Positions 1 through 5,911 of a stretch of 9,551 nt of DNA are shown here, piece by piece (the stretch's first letter is position 1; each line of letters starts with the position of its first letter). Below the pieces are notes generated by a model that did no database searches, was not told the origin of the DNA, and saw nothing but the letters and a program-made list of their open reading frames with translations. Origin of the DNA: Planctomycetota bacterium (GTDB lineage: Bacteria; Planctomycetota; MHYJ01; JACPRB01); assembly GCA_023261405.1 (NCBI GenBank), contig JAHFOZ010000187.1, positions 1-9,551 on the forward strand, given 5' to 3'. The translations under genes and the position numbers were made by a program.

Positions 1-37
1 CCTTCGTGGTCCGTCTGATCATCGGGATCTCCATGCC

Positions 38-67
38 TTGTGAATCTCCGGTGGCGGCGCATATAAT
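38..67 (+). promoter_or_regulatory. Sigma-70-like promoter of the kinase gene (leaderless)
   Basis: A perfect -10 hexamer TATAAT lies at 62-67, with a partial -35, TTGTGA (4 of 6 consensus bases), at 38-43 and an 18-bp spacer. Only 6 nt separate the -10 from the ATG at 74, so transcription should begin at or within a base or two of the start codon. No purine-rich Shine-Dalgarno sequence precedes the ATG. The hexamers are seen directly; the transcription start is inferred from normal -10 geometry. Confidence 0.72.
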
Positions 68-73
68 CCATGC

Positions 74-1258
74 ATGGATCTCTCGGGCCTGAAATTCGGA
101 TCCTCCTCGGCCTATACGATCGTCGGTGAGATCGAGCGGGGCGGCATGGGGGTCGTCCTGCTGGCGGAGAAGAACAGCGAGGGCGTGGCGGACCTCGTGG
201 CCCTCAAGACCATCCGCACCAAGGGGGCCGACCACGAGACGCGCCTGAAGCAGGAGGCCAACATCGCCACCGGGCTGCGGCACGAGAACATCGTCAAGAC
301 GTACGGGATGGAATCCATCCCCTATGCCCAGCTGCCGGCGGAGTTCGTCCAGGGATACGACACCCTCTCCTCGGATACCGGGCACCGCCTCAAGGTGCAG
401 GTCCGCAGGGCGTTGCCGGGCGGCCGATTCGCGGATGCGCGGACCAGACTGCGGATCTCCCCCCCGACCGTGATCGACCGGAAACTGTACCTCATCGTCA
501 TGGATTACATCGAAGGGACCGACCTGCGGACCTTCCAGAACGAGCACGTGAAGCGCGACCTGCTGATCCCCGTGCCGCTGGCCGCGTTCGCGGTGAGCCG
601 GGTCGCGCGCGCCCTCGCGTACGCGCACCAGTCCATCGTCCATCGTGACATCTCGCCCGAGAACGTGCTGCTGAACCTCCAGGGGGTCGTGAAGCTCTCG
701 GATTTCGGCGTGGCGGTGAGCGGGGAGGCGGGGGGGATCACGGGGAAGCTGCCGTACCTTTCCCCGGAGCAGATCCTGGGGAAGGAGGTGGACCTCCGCA
801 CCGATCTCTACTCCCTGGGGCTGGTGCTGTACCTCCTGCTCACCGGCGTATCGCTCCAGCGCGTCCCGTCGAAGAAGCCGCTTGCGGAGCGCCTGGAGTT
901 CGTGCGGAAGCTGCTCGACCGGTCGTTTCCGGCCCCGGGGCTGGTTCGGAACGACGTGCCGGAGGAGCTCTCGATGATCTGCATGAAAATGCTCGCGCGG
1001 GACCCCGCGCGCCGCTACGCCTCCGCCGAGGAGGTGGTGCGGGACCTCGAGCAGAAGCATCTCTACGCCCGCGGGTTCGGGCCCACGAACAACTCCATGC
1101 AGGCCTACCTGGAGATGTTCGACGCGAGCTTCAAGGAGACGACGAAGGAACAGTTCCGGCAGCTCCCGTTCCTCCACGGGCAGATTCAGCGGCCGCTCTC
1201 GGCGGCGCTCTATACCCGGGAGGGGAAGGCCCTCCTGGAGGAAACCCTCAACCGGTGA
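74..1258 (+). CDS. Eukaryote-like serine/threonine protein kinase, soluble
   Basis: This 394-residue kinase transfers phosphate from ATP to Ser/Thr of unknown targets, probably in the cytosol because no membrane segment is visible. All core motifs are in order: glycine loop RGGMGVV (22-28), VALK lysine K45, alpha-C glutamate E61, HRDISPEN catalytic loop (190-197; D192, N197), DFG (210-212), and SPEQ (230-233) in place of APE. Two oddities stand out. The usual HRDxKPxN lysine is Ser194, as in many HRDxSPxN bacterial kinases, and about 55 extra residues (81-136), several of them Arg, interrupt the beta4-beta5 hairpin before the hinge strand LYLIVMDYI. After the kinase fold (ending near 330) comes a 60-residue tail without PASTA, TPR or transmembrane segments. 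The ATG is chosen because it fits the -10 spacing and leaves a normal short N-terminus. The gene is monocistronic by its own promoter; a STAS gene follows 105 bp downstream and might be a partner. Confidence 0.95.
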   Translation: MDLSGLKFGSSSAYTIVGEIERGGMGVVLLAEKNSEGVADLVALKTIRTKGADHETRLKQEANIATGLRHENIVKTYGMESIPYAQLPAEFVQGYDTLSSDTGHRLKVQVRRALPGGRFADARTRLRISPPTVIDRKLYLIVMDYIEGTDLRTFQNEHVKRDLLIPVPLAAFAVSRVARALAYAHQSIVHRDISPENVLLNLQGVVKLSDFGVAVSGEAGGITGKLPYLSPEQILGKEVDLRTDLYSLGLVLYLLLTGVSLQRVPSKKPLAERLEFVRKLLDRSFPAPGLVRNDVPEELSMICMKMLARDPARRYASAEEVVRDLEQKHLYARGFGPTNNSMQAYLEMFDASFKETTKEQFRQLPFLHGQIQRPLSAALYTREGKALLEETLNR

Positions 1259-1327
1259 GCCGGGCGGTCCTGCACCCTGGCGCGGGTCGTTTTCCCCATT
1301 CCGGCGCGCCCGGATCCAAGCTAAAGG

Positions 1328-1356
1328 TTGGCCTCCAGCCGGGAGGGCGGTAGAAT
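1328..1356 (+). promoter_or_regulatory. Sigma-70-like promoter of the STAS gene (leaderless)
   Basis: TTGGCC (1328-1333, 4 of 6 matches to the -35) and TAGAAT (1351-1356, 5 of 6 matches to the -10) are separated by exactly 17 bp. The GTG at 1364 begins 7 nt after the -10, so the mRNA should start at the start codon. The TTG at 1328 that opens the reading frame falls inside the -35 and is therefore unlikely to be a translation start. Confidence 0.62.
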
Positions 1357-1363
1357 CCCGGGC

Positions 1364-1723
1364 GTGGCGGTGACGGAGCTCAAGGTCGTCGTGGAGCAAC
1401 GGCCGGGTCTCTGTCTCATCCGGGTGTCCGGTGCCGCCGACCATGTCCATTACTACAAGATCGAAGAGGCCATCCAGACCCAGCTGGACCGGAAGCAACT
1501 GGCCATGGTCGTGGACCTCTCGGAGCTGACCTACATCTCGAGCGCCGGCATCAACACGCTGGGACACGCCGCCGCGCAGTTCGAGAAGGTGAAGGGCCGC
1601 CTGTGCTACGTGCGTCCCGCGAAGACGGCCCAGTGGAACTTTTTTACCACGGTTGGGGTCGACACCATCTTCCCGTGGGCCGAGTCCCTGGACGCCGCCA
1701 TCGCCAGGGTTACGGCCCCGTAG
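1364..1723 (+). CDS. STAS-domain protein, anti-sigma factor antagonist-like
   Basis: This is a single STAS domain of 119 residues, the usual size for SpoIIAA/RsbV-type antagonists, which bind anti-sigma kinases and are switched off by phosphorylation. The hallmark segment VVDLSELTYISSAGI lies at 49-63. Ser60 aligns with the phosphorylated Ser58 of Bacillus SpoIIAA, although the preceding Asp of the classical DSSG motif is replaced by Ser59 and the following Ser by Ala61. The C-terminal helix region (about 92-115, FFTTVGVDTIF then SLDAAI) is also typical. The open frame extends upstream to a TTG at 1328. GTG 1364 is preferred because the upstream stretch overlaps the predicted promoter and adds 12 residues outside the fold. 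No HATPase anti-sigma partner or sigma factor gene is in the window; the upstream Ser/Thr kinase is a possible but unproven phosphodonor. The 3' end overlaps the convergent release-factor-like gene by 14 bp. Confidence 0.9.
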   Translation: MAVTELKVVVEQRPGLCLIRVSGAADHVHYYKIEEAIQTQLDRKQLAMVVDLSELTYISSAGINTLGHAAAQFEKVKGRLCYVRPAKTAQWNFFTTVGVDTIFPWAESLDAAIARVTAP

Positions 1724-2162
1724 CGGTCCGGGTGCAGTCATCCCCCGGAGTGTCCCCGTGCGGCCCGGCACGGCGGCTCGATGTGGATCCGCCCCCGGGG
1801 ACGTGCCGCGCGCGGGACCGCCGGCCGGCGCGTGCCTTCTTCGCGCGGAGGCGCTCGATGTCCTTCAGGCGCTGCGACGTCCCCGGCGAGAGAAGTAGCT
1901 CGGCCTGGTCCACCAGTTCCCGCAGCGCCAGGAAGCGGTTCAGAGAGCGCCGCCGTTCGCGCTGGCAGCGGACGACCAGCTCCAGCGGCGCGTAGCGCAG
2001 AACCACGCAGTTGGACGTCTTGTTGATCTTCGAGCCGCCGGGGCCCCCTCCGCGGACGTGCTGCTCCTCGATGGCCCGGGCATCGATCCCCAGGGTGCGG
2101 ATCCGGTCCAGGAGCGCGGCGACCTTCCCGGGGGATATGTCGAACCGTTCGGTCAGGTTCAT
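1710..2162 (-). CDS. RF-1-domain release-factor-like protein with GGS motif
   Basis: A 150-residue stand-alone RF-1 (domain 3) protein without the codon-recognition domains of RF1/RF2, so of the ribosome-rescue type (ArfB/ICT1, MTRFR/C12orf65 and related bacterial proteins). A predicted N-terminal helix (11-34) leads into RGGGPGGSKINKTSN (37-51), then VVRCQRERRRSLNRFLALREL (63-83 overall), the family's RNA-facing CQxxRSxxxNR region. A basic, low-complexity tail (104-150) follows, such as rescue factors use to occupy the mRNA channel. The catalytic GGQ glutamine is Ser44: the codon is TCG, so a single-base error from CAG or CAA does not explain it. The enzyme may be inactive in peptidyl-tRNA hydrolysis, or belong to a subgroup with another role. 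The start ATG has a TANNNT box 7 nt upstream. The last codons and the TAA stop overlap the STAS gene tail, and the last 30 or so residues look poorly constrained. Confidence 0.88.
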   Translation of the reverse strand: MNLTERFDISPGKVAALLDRIRTLGIDARAIEEQHVRGGGPGGSKINKTSNCVVLRYAPLELVVRCQRERRRSLNRFLALRELVDQAELLLSPGTSQRLKDIERLRAKKARAGRRSRARHVPGGGSTSSRRAGPHGDTPGDDCTRTATGP

Positions 2163-2166
2163 CGAC

Positions 2167-2172
2167 TATAAT
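2167..2172 (+). promoter_or_regulatory. -10 element of the FN3-like gene (leaderless)
   Basis: A perfect TATAAT sits 7 nt before the ATG at 2180. There is no Shine-Dalgarno sequence in the 17-bp gap and no good -35 at 16-18 bp spacing, since that region is coding sequence of the opposing gene. Promoter strength may rest on the consensus -10 alone or on an activator. Confidence 0.62.
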
Positions 2173-2175
2173 CTA
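2170..2175 (-). promoter_or_regulatory. -10 element of the release-factor-like gene (leaderless)
   Basis: On the minus strand TAGATT (4 of 6 consensus bases, matching TANNNT) ends 7 nt before the ATG at 2162. This is the same spacing as the other three leaderless-type starts. No convincing -35 is visible 16-18 bp upstream; that stretch lies inside the divergent gene. The hexamer shares three base pairs (2170-2172) with the opposing -10. Confidence 0.45.
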
Positions 2176-2179
2176 TCAG

Positions 2180-2608
2180 ATGAAGATCGCGGGCGCCGTA
2201 CTCCTGGGCGCGCTTCTGACTCCTCCGCTTCCGATCACAACGATCGGCGCCGTGCGGAATGCCGAGGGAACGATCACGATATCGTGGACGCTCCCGGTGG
2301 ACCCGTCCGTGGTCGGGTTGACGATCTTCCGGGAGCGTCTCGACGCGTTCGATGAGACCCTCACCGAGCTCGCCGGGCTTCCCACGTCGCTCACGGACCC
2401 GGGCGCCCGGTTCAAGCGCTCCTACCGGTACTGGGTGTACACCCGGAATGCGGGAGGCGAGTTGAGCGACGGGGCCTGGGTGGACGTGATCGACCCCGAT
2501 GACGTCGAGGACCACCACGCGGAATGCCACGCCTCCGCATCCACGTCGGCCATCGCGTGGCCGCTCGTCCTCATCGTGGCCCTCCTGCTCGGCGTCGTGC
2601 GGCGGTAG
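2180..2608 (+). CDS. Small exported FN3-like protein with C-terminal Cys/TM/Arg-Arg tail
   Basis: A 142-residue protein of unknown function. Residues 1-19 form a short signal peptide (MK, then a hydrophobic stretch AGAVLLGALL). Residues 20-104 read as a fibronectin type III-like beta-sandwich: ITISWTLPVDPSVVGLTIFR (32-51) is the B-C strand region, and YRYWVYTRNAGGELS (82-96) contains the YxYxVxTxNxxG hallmark of the F-G strands. An acidic linker (105-115) leads to Cys116, small residues (ASASTSA), a hydrophobic segment (about 125-140) and a terminal Arg141-Arg142. This resembles the tripartite sorting tails (MYXO-CTERM, Synerg-CTERM and similar) cleaved and anchored by dedicated proteases, but could simply be a tail anchor. 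The protein is probably displayed on or anchored at the cell surface. It is transcribed divergently from the release-factor-like gene and convergently with the ABC operon, and has no evident functional partner here. Confidence 0.82.
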   Translation: MKIAGAVLLGALLTPPLPITTIGAVRNAEGTITISWTLPVDPSVVGLTIFRERLDAFDETLTELAGLPTSLTDPGARFKRSYRYWVYTRNAGGELSDGAWVDVIDPDDVEDHHAECHASASTSAIAWPLVLIVALLLGVVRR

Positions 2609-2654
2609 ACGGTCAGCGCCCGGCGGCCAGGCAGCTCCTTGCCGGCAGCATGAG

Positions 2655-2669
2655 CGGATCGACGATCCG
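2655..2669. terminator. Small inverted repeat between convergent genes (weak terminator candidate)
   Basis: CGGATC-GAC-GATCCG forms a 6-bp stem with a 3-nt loop in the 70-bp gap between the convergent FN3-like gene (ends 2608) and the last permease gene (ends 2679). No T-tract follows on either strand, so an intrinsic terminator of the classical kind is not supported. It is noted only because transcription from both sides must stop in or beyond this gap. Confidence 0.2.
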
Positions 2670-2678
2670 GGGGGGCGT

Positions 2679-4244
2679 TCATGCGACGCACCAGCGGCGG
2701 AAGCGGGCCAGGATCACGGCGAGCAGCGCCGCCGTGACGCCGCCGTAGACGAGGATGTAGGGCGCGAGAGGCAGGAGGCCGGGCGGGGCCGGAAGCTCCA
2801 CGGCGCGCGGGTCGATCCGGGGGAGGAGCGCATCGATGAGGCCGAGCGGGTGGAGCGCGGCCGGCGTGGTGCCCGTGATCCACGGGAGGACGACGAGGAG
2901 GAGTGTGAGCACGCCGGCGGAGCCCAGGAAGGCGGCGCGAATGGTCCGTGCTCGGAGCGAAAAGAGGGCCGAGATGGAGTACGCGAGGGCCAGCATCAGG
3001 AGGGAGGCGACGGCCAGGGTCAGGATGCCGATCGGACCGTGGCGCCATCCCCAGGCGACGCACGCCACGAGCCAGAGGCCCAGGACCGTGAGCGACCAGG
3101 GGGAGAGGAGGCCCCCGACGAGCTTCGCACTCGCGAGGCTTGCAGGGGGGACGGGCGACGCCAGCAGCATCTCCCAGCGCCGCCCTTCCTTCTCCGGGAC
3201 GAAGAGCGAAGCGCCGCGGCCCAGCGCCAGGAATATCATGAGGCCGCCCAGCCCGAGGAAGGTGCCGAGGGACTGGCCCTCGTCGTAGATCCAGCACAGG
3301 ACGCCGGCGCCTCCGAGGAGACCGAACAGGAAGGCACGGGTCTCCGATTTCGGGGCGGTGCCCCCACCGGTGGCCAGTTCCTTCCAGATCAGCGGGTGGT
3401 CCTCCCAGACGCCGCCGTCGTAGAGCCGGCGCGGGCGTTCGGGCCGCTCCACGTCGCCGCGATATGCGGGCATCCGTTCGAGATCGTTCGTGACCGTCCC
3501 TGTCCCCGACCTGAAGAGGGAGCGGCGCCGGAGGTCATCCATCGCCCCCCGGGCCTGGCCCACGGTCAGGACCACCGCGAGGAGGATTCCGACCGGGGGG
3601 CAGAGGACCGCCAGGATCGCGATGCCGGCCGTAAAGGCGAGGGCTTTCGCGAGGGCGGCCGTGGCCGTGGCGGAGCCGGCCGAATGGCGGACCCCGACGA
3701 GGGCCCCCAGCGTGGCGAGCGCCAGGGTCAGGGCGCTGCTCCACACGACATCCCACACTCCGATGGAGCCCAGGAAGAAGCAGACCCCGGTGAGCGGCAG
3801 GCCACAGAGGATGAGGAATGCCCCTTGCACTGACGCCGCCTTCCACTTGCTCACGAGGACCCCTTTGAGGCTCAGCGGGGTGAGCGCCAGCAGCCCGAGC
3901 GTGCCCGCGCGCACCTCCCGCGTGATCATGTCCGAGCCGGCGGCGATGGCGGCCAGGGTCACGAACCCGATCTGCACCGGGAGGAAGCCCCGGAAGAGCC
4001 GGCGCCCCGCGTTGGCATAGTCGGAAACGGAGAGGGCGGCCCCGGGTTCGGCGAACCCGGCCCAGAGGGGGTGAAGCACCCAGGCGAGGAGCGCCAGGTA
4101 GAGCATGCGCTGCACGTAGGTCTGCCACTTCCTCGTGGAGCCGCGGAGTTCCTTGAGCATGAGGGGATCCAGCTCGAAGAGGCCGACACCGCAGGGCTCA
4201 TCGCGAACGGGAGTCCTTGTGCGGCGCGGTCGGGCGCGAATCAA
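2679..4244 (-). CDS. ABC-2 family permease, double-length (second copy)
   Basis: A 521-residue integral membrane protein, the last gene of the operon, with about 12 predicted membrane segments in two homologous halves. The N-half carries LDPLMLKELRGSTRKWQTYV (25-44) and TREVRAGTLGLLALTPL (108-124); the C-half repeats this pattern as HPLIWKELATG (283-293) and EKEGRRWEMLLASPV (351-365). The shared plan, a WKEL/KEL helix before TM1 and a TREVRxGTLGLLxLTPL-like coupling helix, is that of ABC-2 exporters. It is a diverged paralogue of the preceding permease. The start is inferred: TTG at 4244 gives a TTGA overlap with the upstream stop, mirroring the ATGA overlap elsewhere in the operon, and the next in-frame ATG would cut into the conserved LDP motif. 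The same frame stays open a further 243 codons upstream, but there it reads as an Arg/Pro/His-rich shadow of the other permease. It probably forms a heteromer with that permease and the operon's ATPase. Confidence 0.86.
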   Translation of the reverse strand: MIRARPRRTRTPVRDEPCGVGLFELDPLMLKELRGSTRKWQTYVQRMLYLALLAWVLHPLWAGFAEPGAALSVSDYANAGRRLFRGFLPVQIGFVTLAAIAAGSDMITREVRAGTLGLLALTPLSLKGVLVSKWKAASVQGAFLILCGLPLTGVCFFLGSIGVWDVVWSSALTLALATLGALVGVRHSAGSATATAALAKALAFTAGIAILAVLCPPVGILLAVVLTVGQARGAMDDLRRRSLFRSGTGTVTNDLERMPAYRGDVERPERPRRLYDGGVWEDHPLIWKELATGGGTAPKSETRAFLFGLLGGAGVLCWIYDEGQSLGTFLGLGGLMIFLALGRGASLFVPEKEGRRWEMLLASPVPPASLASAKLVGGLLSPWSLTVLGLWLVACVAWGWRHGPIGILTLAVASLLMLALAYSISALFSLRARTIRAAFLGSAGVLTLLLVVLPWITGTTPAALHPLGLIDALLPRIDPRAVELPAPPGLLPLAPYILVYGGVTAALLAVILARFRRWCVA

Positions 4245-5893
4245 AGTCGCCCCATCGTCCGCCGGAAGAGGGGCGGGAGGGCCAGCAGGAGGCCGGTGGT
4301 AAGGGTCACGTAGATGAGGAGGTAGACCGGAAGGCAGACATAGGAGGGGCCCTGGTTCTCCGCATGGCCGAGGATCCACAGCGGATGGAGGACCTGCGAC
4401 AGAAGGGCGGCCCAATTGGACCGGGTGTCCAGGACCGTGGCGATGGAGGGGAGGACCACGAGCAGGCAGACCATGACGACGAGGGAGGCCGTGAACGCGC
4501 CGCGCAGGGTGGGCGCGCGAAGCGAGGTCACAGCGGCCATCACGTAGGCGAAAGCCAGGAAGAGACTTGAGGCCAGGGCCGTGGCCAGGATGCCCACGGG
4601 GCCGCCCCTCCAGGACCAGCCCACCACGGTGAGGAGCCAGAGCGAGAGAACGGAGAGCGCCTCGGGGCTCACCACCCCGGAGAGCAGCTTGGCGTTCACG
4701 ATCTGCCCTGCGGTCACGGGCGTGGAGAGGAGCATCTCCATCTTCCGGCCCTCCTTGTCGGTCGAGAAAAGGGAGGCGCCGTTGGTGATGGCCATGAGGA
4801 GGAAGAGCGCGCCCAGGAAGACGAAGGTCCCGAAGCTGTCCCCCGTGGTCACGATCCAGCACGCGAGGATGAAGACGGAGAAGTAGATGAGGAAGACCTG
4901 CTTCACGTCGCGGTTCACGTGGCCGGCCGCGCGCGTGGCGAGCTCCTTCCAGAGCAGAGGGTTGTGCTCCCACACGTCGCCCCGGAAGCGGGTCGCGGCT
5001 TTCCTGGACCGGCGGACGCCGGGGAGGCGGGAATACCAGGCGTCGAGGCTCGAGAAGTCGCCGCGCAACGTGGAATTGGACGGGGGCGAGGTGGCGCGCT
5101 TCTCAAGACGCGGGCCGGCGGACCGGACCACGATCAGCCAGGAGAAGAACAGCGTCAGAGGTGTGGCCAGGATCCATCCGAAGGTCTCGAACTCGCCCAG
5201 GCCGCCGTAGATCGCCCCCCACGCCGCATAGCCCGGATGGACGCAGGTAATCACCGGCTTGGCCAGCGGCCCGAGGGCGAAGAACAGCAGGAGCGGCGCC
5301 AGGGCCAGCCCCACGTGAGCGGAAACCGTCATCAGGATCGCGCGCGTGGGGGTGGCGGCCACGGCGGAGTAGCGGAGGGCGAGCGCTGCGCTGAGCGCGG
5401 CCGCCGCGAGCGTGAGGCCCGTGCTCCAGCCCAGCTCCCAGAGCCCCACGCCGCCGAGGTAGACGCAGATGGCGAGGACGGGGAGCCCGCAGAGGATGAC
5501 CCCGATCGCCTGCGTCATCGCGCCCATCCACTTCCCCAGGGCGATGCGGGCGGGCGTCAGGGGCGTGAGGAGGAGGAGGCCCAGCGTCCCGGAGCGGACC
5601 TCGCGGGTCACGGAGTCGGCCGCGGCGGCGAGCGCGGCCACCGTCACGAAGACGAGCTGGACGATCGCGAACCCGTGGAAGAGCTTGCGTCCCAGTTCCG
5701 CGTAGTCGGAGGCGGTGAAGATCCCCGCGTGGCTGGAGATCTCGTTGCTCCAGAACTGGTAGACCACGTAGCCGATGAGGCCGACGTAGACGACGCGCCC
5801 CACGTAAGTCTGCCAGCGCCGGGCGATCCCCTGGATCTCCCGCTTGCTCACCGGGTCGAGCAGGGCGGGGCGCGAGCGCGGGGCCTCATCCAT
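4241..5893 (-). CDS. ABC-2 family permease, double-length (first copy)
   Basis: A 550-residue integral membrane protein, the translocation subunit of the exporter, with about 12 predicted membrane segments in two repeats. The N-half has LLDPVSKREIQGIARRWQTY (11-30) before TM1 and TREVRSGTLGLLLLTPLTPAR (96-116); the C-half has NPLLWKELATR (311-321) and DKEGRKMEMLLSTPVTAGQ (379-397). The halves are joined by a polar stretch (about 258-310). The internal duplication gives it roughly twice the length of a usual ABC-2 subunit. ATG 5893 is 18 bp after the stop of the ATPase gene, and no clear Shine-Dalgarno is present, so translational coupling is likely. Its stop overlaps the probable TTG start of the second permease. 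Family membership is firm; the transported substrate is unknown. Confidence 0.93.
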   Translation of the reverse strand: MDEAPRSRPALLDPVSKREIQGIARRWQTYVGRVVYVGLIGYVVYQFWSNEISSHAGIFTASDYAELGRKLFHGFAIVQLVFVTVAALAAAADSVTREVRSGTLGLLLLTPLTPARIALGKWMGAMTQAIGVILCGLPVLAICVYLGGVGLWELGWSTGLTLAAAALSAALALRYSAVAATPTRAILMTVSAHVGLALAPLLLFFALGPLAKPVITCVHPGYAAWGAIYGGLGEFETFGWILATPLTLFFSWLIVVRSAGPRLEKRATSPPSNSTLRGDFSSLDAWYSRLPGVRRSRKAATRFRGDVWEHNPLLWKELATRAAGHVNRDVKQVFLIYFSVFILACWIVTTGDSFGTFVFLGALFLLMAITNGASLFSTDKEGRKMEMLLSTPVTAGQIVNAKLLSGVVSPEALSVLSLWLLTVVGWSWRGGPVGILATALASSLFLAFAYVMAAVTSLRAPTLRGAFTASLVVMVCLLVVLPSIATVLDTRSNWAALLSQVLHPLWILGHAENQGPSYVCLPVYLLIYVTLTTGLLLALPPLFRRTMGRL

Positions 5894-5911
5894 GCTGCAC
5901 CACGGCGCGGA

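Noticed and set aside
1260..1313. Inverted repeats after the kinase gene (CCGGGCG/CGCCCGG and GGCGCG/CGCGCC)
   Set aside because: The arms are separated by 20-40 nt, the region is GC-rich enough for chance matches, and no T-tract follows on the plus strand, so a terminator is not supported.
1328..1363. Longer N-terminus of the STAS protein from TTG 1328
   Set aside because: The TTG falls in a -35-like hexamer and the extra 12 residues lie outside the STAS fold; GTG 1364 fits the -10 spacing.
2499..3833. 444-codon plus-strand open frame opposite the second permease
   Set aside because: Low-complexity charged composition, antisense to a clear membrane protein, and overlapping the end of the FN3-like gene. 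A shadow.
4245..4973. Upstream 243 codons of the frame containing the second permease
   Set aside because: This part reads as Arg/Pro/His-rich sequence without domains and lies wholly within the first permease on the same strand. It is a frame shadow, not an N-terminal extension.
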